From: Clostridia bacterium
GTDB taxonomy: Bacteria > Bacillota > Clostridia > Christensenellales > Christensenellaceae
Direction of reading: 5' to 3'
DNA length: 33,981 nt
Assembly: GCA_014805015.1 (NCBI GenBank)
Contig: JAAUYQ010000036.1
Span: 44,000 to 77,980 of the forward strand
Shown here: positions 26,401-33,862 of the stretch, piece by piece
Layout: every line of letters begins with the position of its first letter
Position numbering within the stretch: the first letter of the stretch is position 1
Made by a program: the position numbers and the translations under genes
Notes under the pieces: model-generated
Databases searched by the model: none
What the model saw: the letters and a program-made list of their open reading frames with translations, nothing else
What the model was told of the DNA's origin: nothing

Positions 26401-26826
26401 ATGCTGAAAATAAGGAATGCCGAGCTGACGGACTGGTCTGTCTGGTCAAAATGCGACCCGCATCTTACCATTGAGCAGTTCCGCTCAAAAGTGGCGGCCA
26501 GGAAAGCTTTTGTGTTCTACGACGGCCACAAGCTGGTGGGAGTGTTCCGCTACAATATGTTCTGGGATCACATTCCTTTCGTGACGCTGCTGTATCTGTG
26601 CGAGGATGAGCGCGATAAGGGCTATGGACACGAAATCATGGAACGGTGGGAAGTGATGATGCGCAGCCGGGGCTACACGCAGCTGATGGTCTCGACGCCG
26701 GTGAATGAAACCGCGCAGCATTTCTTCCGGCAGCTTGGCTACCGCGACTGCGGCTGCCTTCTGCTCGAGGAACCGGGGCGAGAAGGGGAATCACAGATGG
26801 AGCTGTTCCTGCAGAAATCGATCTGA
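26401..26826 (+). CDS. GNAT family N-acetyltransferase
   Basis: A 141-residue acetyltransferase. The acetyl-CoA-binding motif is seen as LCEDERDKGYGHEIMERWE (R/Q-x-x-G-x-G/A type loop DKGYGH), and the C-terminal motif as STPVNETAQHFFRQLGYRDCG, with the conserved Asn-x-x-Ala...FxxLGY pattern. TGGAGGAAG lies 3 bases before the ATG. The substrate is unknown. It may be the last gene of the thrC-trpS transcript and is followed by a strong terminator. Confidence 0.88.
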   Translation: MLKIRNAELTDWSVWSKCDPHLTIEQFRSKVAARKAFVFYDGHKLVGVFRYNMFWDHIPFVTLLYLCEDERDKGYGHEIMERWEVMMRSRGYTQLMVSTPVNETAQHFFRQLGYRDCGCLLLEEPGREGESQMELFLQKSI

Positions 26827-26862
26827 GCCTGCAGTCCCGGCGCGGCCAGCTGAAAATGCAGA

Positions 26863-26908
26863 TAAAAAGGACCTGGGAGACGTTTGTGTTCTCCCAGGTC
26901 TTATTTTT
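26863..26908 (+). terminator. Strong terminator after the GNAT gene
   Basis: GACCTGGGAGA (26870-26880) pairs perfectly over 11 bp with TCTCCCAGGTC (26890-26900) around a 9-base loop, followed by TTATTTTT. An A5 run precedes the stem, so it may also act on the opposite strand. Confidence 0.92.
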
Positions 26909-26970
26909 CCTGGTGCCTACTCGCCGCGAGCGGCCGCACCGGCGCCAGAAGCCAGCTCCCTTGTGCAGTA

Positions 26971-27759
26971 TCAGACCTCAGCTCCTGACTGAGAAGCGTG
27001 GGCCTGCATGGCACTGCTGAAATCCTCTTCGCTCATGCCGGCCTCTGCCGCCGCTTCGACCGCAGTCAGTTTGCCATCGCCGACGAGTTTAAACAGCCGT
27101 TCCCTTGCCTGCCGCTGATCCCGCTCCTGCAGATACTGTTCCAGGGCTGCTTCCAGTTTCTTTCTTCCTTCTTCTGTGTTCTTGAGGAAATTCATCCGCC
27201 GGCGCAGCAGGGGCGTCCGCATCCGCTCGGGATCCGGTTCCATTATATCCGCAATGATGCGCCCGATCTTTGTCTTCTTATCCCGGAACGTTCCGTTCAG
27301 GAATATGTATTCAGGCGCGGCCGGCATAATCTTTTCAGTATTGTCCGCCCGGGTAGCCTGGTAGCGGTACGCGGCTTCGCCCTGCTCCTCCAGGTCCTGC
27401 GGAGTGACAAAGATGGCAACGACTCTCTCCAGGTCCGAGTAAGGATGGCCGGCAGGCAGCGAACGGACTATCATAGTGGCAGCTTCAAATACAGCCCGGG
27501 GGTAAACTTCTTCGTCTGCTACCGGCTGCAGCACCAGTGCCAGCCGGCGGTCGTCGCCGTCCCGGGCGCTGACGTCCACGCGCACACTGTCACGGCCGGT
27601 ATCTGTCAGGACGTGGTCTGCATGATAGCTCTCCACGACGAGTCTGCGGTCTTCAAGCAGCGTCCGCAGCATGTCCTCCAGAGCTGCCTTGGCCTCTGCT
27701 GAGCCCGAGTCGAAGAAGACCGGTACGAGCATACTGTCCAGCATTCGCTGCTGCTGCAT
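26971..27759 (-). CDS. Rpn/PD-(D/E)XK-like transposase-related protein with degenerate active site
   Basis: A 262-residue protein resembling the Rpn (recombination-promoting nuclease/transposase_31-like) family widespread in Clostridia. The layout fits: SVRVDVSARDGDDRRLALVLQ corresponds to the VDV...GxxxxIExQ nuclease core, then RAVFEAATMI, a hydrophobic strand ERVVAIFVTPQDL, an EYIFLNGTF strand and a C-terminal charged helical part. At the catalytic position where active members have Glu in I-E-x-Q, this protein reads L-V-L-Q, so the nuclease is probably inactive. The ATG at 27759 has GGAAG 5 bases upstream; a TTG at 27801 would add 14 residues without a clear site. No mobile-element ends are seen around it. 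Confidence 0.65.
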   Translation of the reverse strand: MQQQRMLDSMLVPVFFDSGSAEAKAALEDMLRTLLEDRRLVVESYHADHVLTDTGRDSVRVDVSARDGDDRRLALVLQPVADEEVYPRAVFEAATMIVRSLPAGHPYSDLERVVAIFVTPQDLEEQGEAAYRYQATRADNTEKIMPAAPEYIFLNGTFRDKKTKIGRIIADIMEPDPERMRTPLLRRRMNFLKNTEEGRKKLEAALEQYLQERDQRQARERLFKLVGDGKLTAVEAAAEAGMSEEDFSSAMQAHASQSGAEV

Positions 27760-27960
27760 GATTTCTTCCGGCGTTTGGTTTTCTTTGGTTGTGTTTGTCA
27801 AAGTAAATCTGTGATCTGCTGATGGCAGATGCTGTCCTTTCTGCTATATTCTGACAATAAGGTTTCTCCGACCCCGCAAGCAGGCGGGCTCGGCGGTTGT
27901 CCCGGCTCTGCCGGCAGCCTGCCTCACAGGCGAGAAGCTGCCAAGGTGCGTCTTCCGGCC

Positions 27961-29151
27961 TCATCCGGCGCTGCGGACTGCGGCGGCAGCCGTGGCGATT
28001 ACCTGACTGTCCACGGACACGGAATACTCTGCGCCTGCCTGCAGACTGTCTGCGGAGAACAGAATGGACCGGCAGGCGCCGGGCACCTCAAAGACGGCCA
28101 CTTCTCCTTCGGCCCCGGTAATCGAGAAAGCCGACCCCGACGGCTGCCGCTCAAAGTCAAAGACCAGGCTTGGCTGGGCGCCGAACGGCTGCTTGGAAAA
28201 TGCACCGGCCGCGGTCATCCGGCCGCCGTCGATGACGACAGAGCCGCCTGGAAGCAGGCCGTTGCCGCTGTTCTGCAGTCCGCCGAAGGTAAACACCTGT
28301 CCACCGCTCATGCGGATGTCACGCTGGCAGCTGATGCCGTTCATCTGTGAATTGATCGACATGCTGCCGCCTGTGATCTCAAGGGAGCCGTTACTCACCG
28401 CAATCCCATTATTGCTGGACTGGATCAGCATTCTGCTGCCGGCTATTGTGAGGCTGCTGCGAACGACAATGGCACTCTGGACAGAGCCGGCCACAACCAG
28501 GGATCCTTCGCCGCTGATAGTCAGGGGAGCCTCGCTGTGAAGCGCGCCGTCCCGGGCCCCGGTTGCCTGGACCGACCGGCCGGCCGAGGCCGGATTGAGC
28601 TGAGCACCGCTGCGCACGATGCTCTCACCGGTTCCCGACACAACAATCTCAGCATCCTTGGCCAGATCGACCGACAGCGCCGGGCCGTCTCCCCGGTACA
28701 GGCGCACGTCCTCGAGGATCAGCTGAACGTGCTGGCCCGGAGCATAGACCGATACCGCCGCGCTGCTGTCACCGCCCCGGAGCGTGTAGCTGCCGCCGGC
28801 ACTGATCTGGATGCCGTCGGCGGCGATTTCCGCGCCTGTGCCTTCAATGACAGGCCCCTCGGCACTGAACGTGATGACAGCGCCGCCTTCCGGTGCCGGC
28901 TCTGCAGCAGCCTCTCCCTGCGCTTCCGTCTCTGGCGCAGCATCGGCGGGAGCCTCTGTCTGCGTATCCGGGACGGGTGCAGCCTCGCCGGCCGCATCTT
29001 CCGCAGTGCCCGCCGCGGTCTCGCTTGCCGCATCCGGCGCTGCTGCTGCACTGGCAGCAGCTGAGCTTCGCGGCGGCGTTCTGGAGCAGCCGCTCAGCAC
29101 AATGGCTGCGGCAGCGCAGCACATAAACTTATACAATCTCTTTCTCATCAT
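27961..29151 (-). CDS. Carbohydrate-binding domain lipoprotein (Cthe_2159-like beta-helix)
   Basis: A 396-residue lipoprotein. A positively charged start, hydrophobic stretch and lipobox LSGC (Cys22) direct membrane anchoring. Residues 30-90 form a low-complexity Ala/Pro/Glu/Asp linker typical of wall-spanning spacers. From about 92 on (ITFSAEGPVIEGTGAEIAAD, then SYTLRGGDSS) there is a right-handed parallel beta-helix repeat pattern as in Cthe_2159 (DUF4353), whose founding member binds cellulose and pectin-type polymers. It is shorter than many relatives, so some coils may be lost. It has its own promoter at 29301-29329 with a leader of over 140 bases; the ribosome binding site is poor. Confidence 0.82.
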   Translation of the reverse strand: MMRKRLYKFMCCAAAAIVLSGCSRTPPRSSAAASAAAAPDAASETAAGTAEDAAGEAAPVPDTQTEAPADAAPETEAQGEAAAEPAPEGGAVITFSAEGPVIEGTGAEIAADGIQISAGGSYTLRGGDSSAAVSVYAPGQHVQLILEDVRLYRGDGPALSVDLAKDAEIVVSGTGESIVRSGAQLNPASAGRSVQATGARDGALHSEAPLTISGEGSLVVAGSVQSAIVVRSSLTIAGSRMLIQSSNNGIAVSNGSLEITGGSMSINSQMNGISCQRDIRMSGGQVFTFGGLQNSGNGLLPGGSVVIDGGRMTAAGAFSKQPFGAQPSLVFDFERQPSGSAFSITGAEGEVAVFEVPGACRSILFSADSLQAGAEYSVSVDSQVIATAAAAVRSAG

Positions 29152-29300
29152 GGATGCAGCTGTGTGTCCGGCTTCAGGAACCGGACGGGGACGCTGCGCT
29201 GCCCCGGTTGACTCTGAGCGGCCTGACGCAGGTGCCGAACAGACCTGATTTTACGCGGATCCGTCTGCCCGGGCTGTTCACGCCCTTCTTCTGTATGTCC

Positions 29301-29329
29301 ATCGTAACAGTACCGAAAACGGGCCGCAA
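29301..29329 (-). promoter_or_regulatory. Promoter of the carbohydrate-binding lipoprotein gene
   Basis: On the minus strand TTGCGG (29329-29324) and TACGAT (29306-29301) are 17 bases apart. It faces away from the kinase-like gene. Confidence 0.5.
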
Positions 29330-29370
29330 CCGCGGCCGCCTGGCCGTGGTTCAGCTTCAGCCGTGTTCCA

Positions 29371-29379
29371 TGCTATAAT
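29371..29379 (+). promoter_or_regulatory. Extended -10 promoter of the kinase-like gene
   Basis: TGC-TATAAT is a perfect extended -10. The -35 region (TCAGCT) is poor. The start near 29386 leaves a leader of about 60 bases before the ATG at 29447. Confidence 0.6.
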
Positions 29380-29446
29380 CAGAGGGTTACCGGGGACGGA
29401 AACGAGGCTGCGAGGCAGTTCCGCAGTGCGGGTGAAGGGAGCAGAG

Positions 29447-30103
29447 ATGGCTGTTCAGCATGGTTCTGAAAATCGAATGCCAAAAGAGGCAGCGGTAAAC
29501 GATGCCGTCTACCGCTGCCTGCAGCTGCTCGGCCGCGGGAAAGGCGGCTACTCGTATCTGGCAGAGTCTGGAGACGGCCGGCAGGTGGTTCTCAAGCAGC
29601 TCCATCATGAGCCATGCAGCTACTATGTATTCGGTGACAAGTTCGCTGCCGAAATGCGCGACTATCAGACGCTTCAGGAAACCGGAATTCTGATGCCGGA
29701 TCTGATCGAGGCAGACGCGGGCCGGGAGCGTCTCATCAAAGCTTATGTGCCTGGGCCAACAGTTTTTGAACTTGTGGCGGAGGATATTCTGCCGGAAGCA
29801 TGTGTAACACAGGTGCTCGAGATGTGCCGGCTTCTGTACCCGGCTGGTCTGAACATAGATTACTTTCCTACAAATTTCGTCTGGAACGGCGGGCAGCTGT
29901 ATTATGTGGACTACGAGTGCAATCCGTACTCGGATGAGTGGAATTTCGAGAACTGGGGCCGGAAGTACTGGAGCCGAACACCGGAATTCCTGGAGCACGC
30001 TGCGCGGCTGGAAGTGGAAATGGCAGCGCAGCAGAGTGGAATCTGGGGTCCGGACGGGGCGGGCCCAGTCAATGGAGGACAACAGCAAAATGGAGACAGA
30101 TAA
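29447..30103 (+). CDS. Compact protein-kinase-like (ePK-fold) protein
   Basis: At 218 residues this is a minimal kinase-fold protein. A Gly-rich loop (LGRGKGGYSYL, residues 28-38) is followed by the ATP-anchoring lysine in VVLKQ (Lys50), a Glu-bearing helix (FAAEMRDYQTL), a hinge (LIKAYVPGPT), a catalytic loop NIDYFPTNFVW with Asp and Asn in the right spacing, and VDYE in place of DFG. The C-lobe is very short, as in small kinases such as RIO/Bud32-like and Clostridia-specific proteins. Targets are unknown. The ATG follows GAAGGGA. Its last bases overlap the next gene, suggesting the two work together. Confidence 0.78.
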   Translation: MAVQHGSENRMPKEAAVNDAVYRCLQLLGRGKGGYSYLAESGDGRQVVLKQLHHEPCSYYVFGDKFAAEMRDYQTLQETGILMPDLIEADAGRERLIKAYVPGPTVFELVAEDILPEACVTQVLEMCRLLYPAGLNIDYFPTNFVWNGGQLYYVDYECNPYSDEWNFENWGRKYWSRTPEFLEHAARLEVEMAAQQSGIWGPDGAGPVNGGQQQNGDR

Positions 30104-30641
30104 CAGCGTCTATGATCTTTTTCTGCCGGTGCTGAAGAATTACGAGCAGGATCCGGCCGTCTTCTCAAAGGCGCTGCAGATCACCAAGGCGTATGAGGAC
30201 CGGGTGGATTTCCCGTTCAATTTCGACCAGATGAATGCGGCCACAGCAGAGGTGCTGGGCATGGGCGTGCACGATATGTCGCAGGCAGCCGGCCTGTACC
30301 GGGCGGGCAAGCTGAAGACTGGTGTGGAGGATGCGGATGCGGAGAGCCGGAAGATTGTGGAGGCAGTTGATCCGGATGTCCGTTCGCGGTTTCTGCGGGA
30401 ACTCAAAGCGTTCTGCCTGACACTGGACGACCTCATGACACGGCTGTATACGGGATCCATCGTAGGCCCGCCCGACAGTCTTGAGCGTGTCCTGGTGCTG
30501 GAGAGCTCACAGGAAGGAGCCCGGCAGGTGGTGCGGATCATCCGGGCAGACGGTGCGCACCTGGATCTCGCGCTTGCTCCGAAGGAGGCGCAGTTCCTGG
30601 CGGATACGCTGGTTATGATAGCGCAGGGACAGGCAGAGTAA
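30090..30641 (+). CDS. Hypothetical protein overlapping the kinase-like gene
   Basis: A 183-residue soluble protein that I do not recognise. The first two thirds look alpha-helical (long charged helices around LPVLKNYEQDPAVFSKALQI and ESRKIVEAVDPDVRSRFLREL), the last third alternates strands and a helix (RVLVLESSQEG, QVVRIIRADGAHLDLAL). No signal peptide or membrane span is present. ATG 30090 lies 11 bases after GGAGG and overlaps the kinase gene by 14 bases; ATG 30072 is an alternative. Tight overlap makes it a candidate substrate, regulator or partner of the kinase; this is inference from position only. Confidence 0.6.
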   Translation: METDNSVYDLFLPVLKNYEQDPAVFSKALQITKAYEDRVDFPFNFDQMNAATAEVLGMGVHDMSQAAGLYRAGKLKTGVEDADAESRKIVEAVDPDVRSRFLRELKAFCLTLDDLMTRLYTGSIVGPPDSLERVLVLESSQEGARQVVRIIRADGAHLDLALAPKEAQFLADTLVMIAQGQAE

Positions 30642-30681
30642 GGCTCGTGTCCGGGAAGCATCCTTGAGGAGGAGAAGAAGA

Positions 30682-31242
30682 ATGCCGAAAAAAGCAGCCA
30701 TCATGATGGCGGACGGTTTTGAGGAAGCGGAAGCGCTGGTCCCATACGATCTGCTCTGCCGGGCCGGTGTCGCTACAGACCTTGTCAGTGTCAGCGGGAG
30801 TGAGACCGTGACCGGCAAATCAGGCACGAAAGTGACAGACCTTGTGCCGCTGGACGGGTATGATTTTGCGGCGCTGGATGCGCTTATTCTGCCGGGCGGC
30901 GGCGGGGGATACGAGATCCTGAAAGCCAACAGGACAGTCTGCGACGAGGCCGTGAAGCTGGCCGGTTCGCCGGACAAGATTGTGGGCGGGATCTGCGCGT
31001 CGGGAGCGCTGCTCGGAGAGCTCGGACTGCTGAAGGGAAAAAAGTACACCTGCTACCCGACAATGAACGCAGATTTTGGCGGAACCTACGAAAAGCATGA
31101 TCACGCGGTGACGGACGGCAATATTGTCACCGGTGTCGGGCCCGGAGGCTCGTTCGAATTCGGTTTTGCGCTGGTCCGGAAACTGGCCGGCAAAGAAACG
31201 GAAGACGCGCTGCGCCGCGAGACCTGCTGGAAGCTCGGCTGA
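30682..31242 (+). CDS. DJ-1/PfpI family protein
   Basis: A 186-residue protein of the DJ-1 subgroup, known for cysteine-based deglycase/chaperone or glyoxalase-like activity on stress-modified targets. Glu in ADGFEEAEAL (near residue 15) and the nucleophile Cys in GGICASGALLG form the expected pair at the nucleophile elbow. The ILPGGGGGYE loop and YEKHDHAVTDGNIVTGVGPGGSFEF near the end are typical. GAGGAGG precedes the ATG at 30682. It is 40 bases after the hypothetical gene and likely the last gene of the kinase transcript, closed by a strong hairpin. Confidence 0.92.
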   Translation: MPKKAAIMMADGFEEAEALVPYDLLCRAGVATDLVSVSGSETVTGKSGTKVTDLVPLDGYDFAALDALILPGGGGGYEILKANRTVCDEAVKLAGSPDKIVGGICASGALLGELGLLKGKKYTCYPTMNADFGGTYEKHDHAVTDGNIVTGVGPGGSFEFGFALVRKLAGKETEDALRRETCWKLG

Positions 31243-31253
31243 ACAGGAACAAC

Positions 31254-31293
31254 AAAAAGCCGCCGGAGCGCAAGGTGCTTGCCCGGCGGCTTT
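31254..31293. terminator. Bidirectional terminator between DJ-1 and phospho-sugar mutase genes
   Basis: GCCGCCGG (31259-31266) pairs with CCGGCGGC (31283-31290), with an inner GCAAG/CTTGC stem. It is preceded by AAAAA and followed by TTT, so it can end both convergent transcripts. Confidence 0.88.
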
Positions 31294-31312
31294 CTGCGCC
31301 TGAATCAGATTT

Positions 31313-33031
31313 TCAGTCGAGCAGTTTTTCGATCAGGTTGACGGAAGCTTCCTCAAGGTCGCGCATCATACCTTCAGAATCCTGGAAGTTGTCGGCGCGC
31401 ACGGTGAGATAGCTCTTGAGTTTTGGCTCGGTGCCGGAAGGACGGATGATGAAGCGTCCGTTCTCAAGCTGCAGATACAGCACATCCATGGGATCCATGC
31501 CGATCTTTGTGACTTCGCCAGTCTGCATGTTCTTCTCGGTATCATTGAGATAGTCGCGGACTTCAAGCGTCGGCAGCTCGCCAATGCTCGAGGGCGGGTT
31601 CTCGCGCAGCGTCTCGACCGCCTTCTTGATCTTCTCGATGCCTTCCTGGCCGTAGAGCGTCTTGGAGATGACTTCTTCCTTGAACCAGCCGTACTTGCGG
31701 AACATGTCGAGGACGGCATCGTAGAGAGTCTTGCCCTGCGCTGCATAGTAGCAGGCAGCTTCAGTGACCATCATGGCACCCTGGACAGCGTCCTTGTCAC
31801 GGACAAAAGGCCCGCGCAGGTAGCCGTAGCTTTCCTCGAAGCCGAAGATAAACGTGCCTTCCTTAGTCTCGTCTGCGATCTTGATCTGCTCAGCAATGTT
31901 CTTGAACCCCGTGTAGACATTGCGCACCTCAACGCCGAAGCTCTTGGCAATGACGTCGGCCATGTCCGTGCTGACGAGGCTCTTGACGATGAACGCATCC
32001 TTGGGAAGTTCACCGCGGTCGTCAAGACGGGTAAGGATATAGTCAAGCAGCAGGCACCCGATCTGGTTGCCGGTCAGTATGACGAACTCACCATGCTGGT
32101 TGCGGACAGCGACGCCGAGACGGTCTGAGTCGGGATCGGTCGCAAGAATCAGGTTGGCTCCCTTGTCGTCCGCGAGGAGGATGGCGAGATTGTATGCCTC
32201 GCGATTTTCCGGGTTCGGAGCGCTGACGGTAGGGAAGTCAGGATCCGGGAACTCCTGTTCCGGGACCACATAAAGCTTCTTGAGACCGAGGTCTTCGAGC
32301 ACGTGAACAACGGGCTTCAGGCCGGTGCCGTAAAGCGGCGTATAGACGACACTGAGCTTGTCTGCCTGCTCAGCGATGGTGTCCTTATCGATCACAAGGC
32401 TTTCCACCTTGTTGTAGTAGATGTTGTCGAGCTTCTCGCCAATGTATTCGAAGCGGTCGTCTTCCGTGAGCGGGGCTGTCTTGATGCCGAAATAGTCGAT
32501 GCCGTCCATGATCTGCATGATCTTGTCCGAATCGGCCACCGGAAGCTGCGCTCCGTCCTCACCGTATACTTTGTAGCCGTTATATTCCGGCGGGTTGTGG
32601 CTGGCCGTGATCACAATGCCGGCCCCGCAGTTGAGCTCGCGGATGGTGAACGAGAGCTGCGGCACGCTGTGCGGTGTGCTGTACAGATACACCTTGATTC
32701 CGTTGGCAAGCAGGACGCCGGCAGCCTCATGGGCAAAAAGATCGCTGTTGCGGCGGGTGTCGTAGGCAATGGCCACGCCCCGGTCGGCAAGGCCCTCATT
32801 GTTGATGTGATCCGCAACAGCCTGCGTCGCCCGGCGGACGGTGAAGACATTCATGCGGTTCGTGCCAAGGCCGAGGATGCCGCGCATACCGGCCGTTCCG
32901 AACTCGAGATCGCGGTAGAAACTGTCCTGCAGATCTTCCGGTTTTTTCTCCAGTTCATCCAGTGCAGGCTGCCACTCAGTGTCTTTCAGCGCTGCTTTCC
33001 AGTGGTCAAAGTTCTTCTGGTACTCCTCCAT
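31313..33031 (-). CDS. Phospho-sugar mutase (phosphoglucomutase/phosphomannomutase)
   Basis: The 572-residue enzyme interconverts hexose 1- and 6-phosphates, linking glycogen or maltodextrin breakdown with glycolysis and cell-wall sugar supply. Family marks are complete: FGTAGMRGILG, the phosphoserine loop TASHNPPEYNGYKVY, the metal-binding DPDSDRLG, the sugar-binding GFEESYGY and the phosphate-binding RPSGTEPKLK. Length matches PgcA-type bacterial enzymes. The ATG at 33031 follows GGAGG. A TATAAT lies at 33091-33086 on the minus strand. Upstream lies the right end of an IS200/IS605-type element, so transcription from tnpB could run into this gene. It may act with MalQ (3905-5482). Confidence 0.95.
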   Translation of the reverse strand: MEEYQKNFDHWKAALKDTEWQPALDELEKKPEDLQDSFYRDLEFGTAGMRGILGLGTNRMNVFTVRRATQAVADHINNEGLADRGVAIAYDTRRNSDLFAHEAAGVLLANGIKVYLYSTPHSVPQLSFTIRELNCGAGIVITASHNPPEYNGYKVYGEDGAQLPVADSDKIMQIMDGIDYFGIKTAPLTEDDRFEYIGEKLDNIYYNKVESLVIDKDTIAEQADKLSVVYTPLYGTGLKPVVHVLEDLGLKKLYVVPEQEFPDPDFPTVSAPNPENREAYNLAILLADDKGANLILATDPDSDRLGVAVRNQHGEFVILTGNQIGCLLLDYILTRLDDRGELPKDAFIVKSLVSTDMADVIAKSFGVEVRNVYTGFKNIAEQIKIADETKEGTFIFGFEESYGYLRGPFVRDKDAVQGAMMVTEAACYYAAQGKTLYDAVLDMFRKYGWFKEEVISKTLYGQEGIEKIKKAVETLRENPPSSIGELPTLEVRDYLNDTEKNMQTGEVTKIGMDPMDVLYLQLENGRFIIRPSGTEPKLKSYLTVRADNFQDSEGMMRDLEEASVNLIEKLLD

Positions 33032-33085
33032 GGGTAGCCTCCATATCTCAGTTGCGCCTCATACGGGCGAAGTAGTCTTATTTAG

Positions 33086-33091
33086 ATTATA
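33086..33091 (-). promoter_or_regulatory. -10 element for the phospho-sugar mutase gene
   Basis: A perfect TATAAT on the minus strand, 54 bases before the ATG. The -35 position reads TGCCAT, a weak match. Confidence 0.5.
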
Positions 33092-33285
33092 CCCAACTGA
33101 GCGGCCGGATGGCACCGGACCACGGCACGATCGTCTTTTTGCCCCGGTCCGCAAGCCGCGAGAAACGGTCCCGAAACCTGTCTTCCCGTCTGAGGCGGCG
33201 GAATCCGCCTCTTAAGCGGCGTCTGGCCCCGCTGCCCATGCAGGCCGGCAGACGGGTGACCTTTCCGCACTCCATGAAGGATGGC
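33092..33285. other. Region between the IS right end and the mutase promoter
   Basis: No gene is supported here. A 7-bp perfect hairpin (GAGGCGG-CGGAAT-CCGCCTC, 33192-33211) is the only clear structure. The 16-20 bases next to the IS end (about 33266-33285) would be copied as the guide segment of an omega-RNA if the element is active. Confidence 0.4.
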
Positions 33286-33431
33286 TTGAAGCTCCCACGA
33301 CTGAAGTCGCGGGATTCCTGCTTCTCAGAGGCAGCCATTTAGCTCTCTCAGGCGAAAAATGGACTTACATCCCCTCCACAGGCATTGCCGGCAATGGCTC
33401 CCGTGCTTCCCACGGTACTTGTATCATCATG
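33286..33431 (-). ncRNA. Probable omega-RNA (TnpB guide RNA scaffold)
   Basis: The 146 bases directly after the tnpB stop are structured. Read on the minus strand they contain CCGTG-GGAAG-CACGG, a CATTGCCGGCAATG palindrome, CCATTT pairing with AAATGG 16 bases on, a CTGC/GCAG hairpin, and finally the right-end hairpin with a TTCA loop. Location at the tnpB 3' end and the terminal hairpin are what is known for omega-RNAs, whose guide continues past the element end. The 5' boundary is not visible and may lie inside tnpB. Confidence 0.6.
33293..33314 (-). repeat. Right-end subterminal hairpin of the IS200/IS605-type element
   Basis: On the minus strand TCCCGCGAC pairs with GTCGTGGGA (one G-U pair) around a TTCA loop. 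This ACTTCAGT-centred hairpin just before TTCAA is a familiar right-end signature of IS200/IS605 elements with tnpB. Confidence 0.82.
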
Positions 33432-33862
33432 CTACCGGCTGAGCGCTTTGCGCATTCCTTCAGTGCATATATTCATTGCGGCATTGATGTCACGGTCGTG
33501 ATGTGCGCCGCAGTGCGGGCATGTCCATTCGCGAATGGAGAGATCCTTCACGATTGGGTTCTTTTCTCCACAGGCAGAGCACAGCTGAGAGGACGGGAAG
33601 AAGCGATCCACAGTGGCAAACACTTTGCCTTCGCGTTTGCATTTGTATTTCAGCTGACGCTGCAGCTCTCCCCACGAGGTGTCCTGGACAGACCGGGCCA
33701 GATGGTGGTTTTTCATCATACCGGAAATGTTCAGGTCTTCAGCGAACACGGCATCGTGTCCGCTGACTATCTCGCGGGAAATCTTATGCAGCCGGTCCAG
33801 CCGCTGCCGTGCCGCCTTCGCCTGCAGCTTTGCAACCCGCAGACGCTGCTTTCCCAGTTCTT
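33432..33862 (-). pseudogene. tnpB: TnpB RNA-guided nuclease, 3' exon (gene interrupted by group II intron)
   Basis: The minus-strand frame encodes the C-terminal 143 or so residues of a TnpB nuclease. Visible are KQRLRVAKL and RLHKISREIV (the helical region before RuvC-II), FAEDLNISGM with the RuvC-II Glu, a four-cysteine zinc finger (CSACGEKN and CPHCGAHH) and DRDINAAMNI with the RuvC-III Asp. All catalytic residues in this part are intact. Upstream of 33862 the frame runs into group II intron sequence (33863 onward), so the apparent ATG at 33956 is not a true start. The RuvC-I part should lie on the far side of the intron. Because intron and gene share orientation, splicing could restore the message; whether this is a pseudogene or a spliced gene is undecided. 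Confidence 0.88.

Larger units (their letters stand above)
33286..33862 (-). mobile_element. IS200/IS605-type element, right part (tnpB end, omega-RNA, RE)
   Basis: The right end of a transposon that encodes TnpB on the minus strand. It comprises the 3' part of tnpB, the non-coding segment behind it, and a subterminal hairpin typical of IS200/IS605 right ends, finishing in a TTCAA-like cleavage site near 33290-33286. The left end, any tnpA and the 5' part of tnpB lie beyond the intron and outside the window. Confidence 0.8.

Noticed and set aside
27796..27801. TTGACA on the minus strand as a -35 box, or TTG as the start of the Rpn-like gene
   Set aside because: There is no -10 at 16-18 bases, and the TTG start has no ribosome binding site, while ATG 27759 does.
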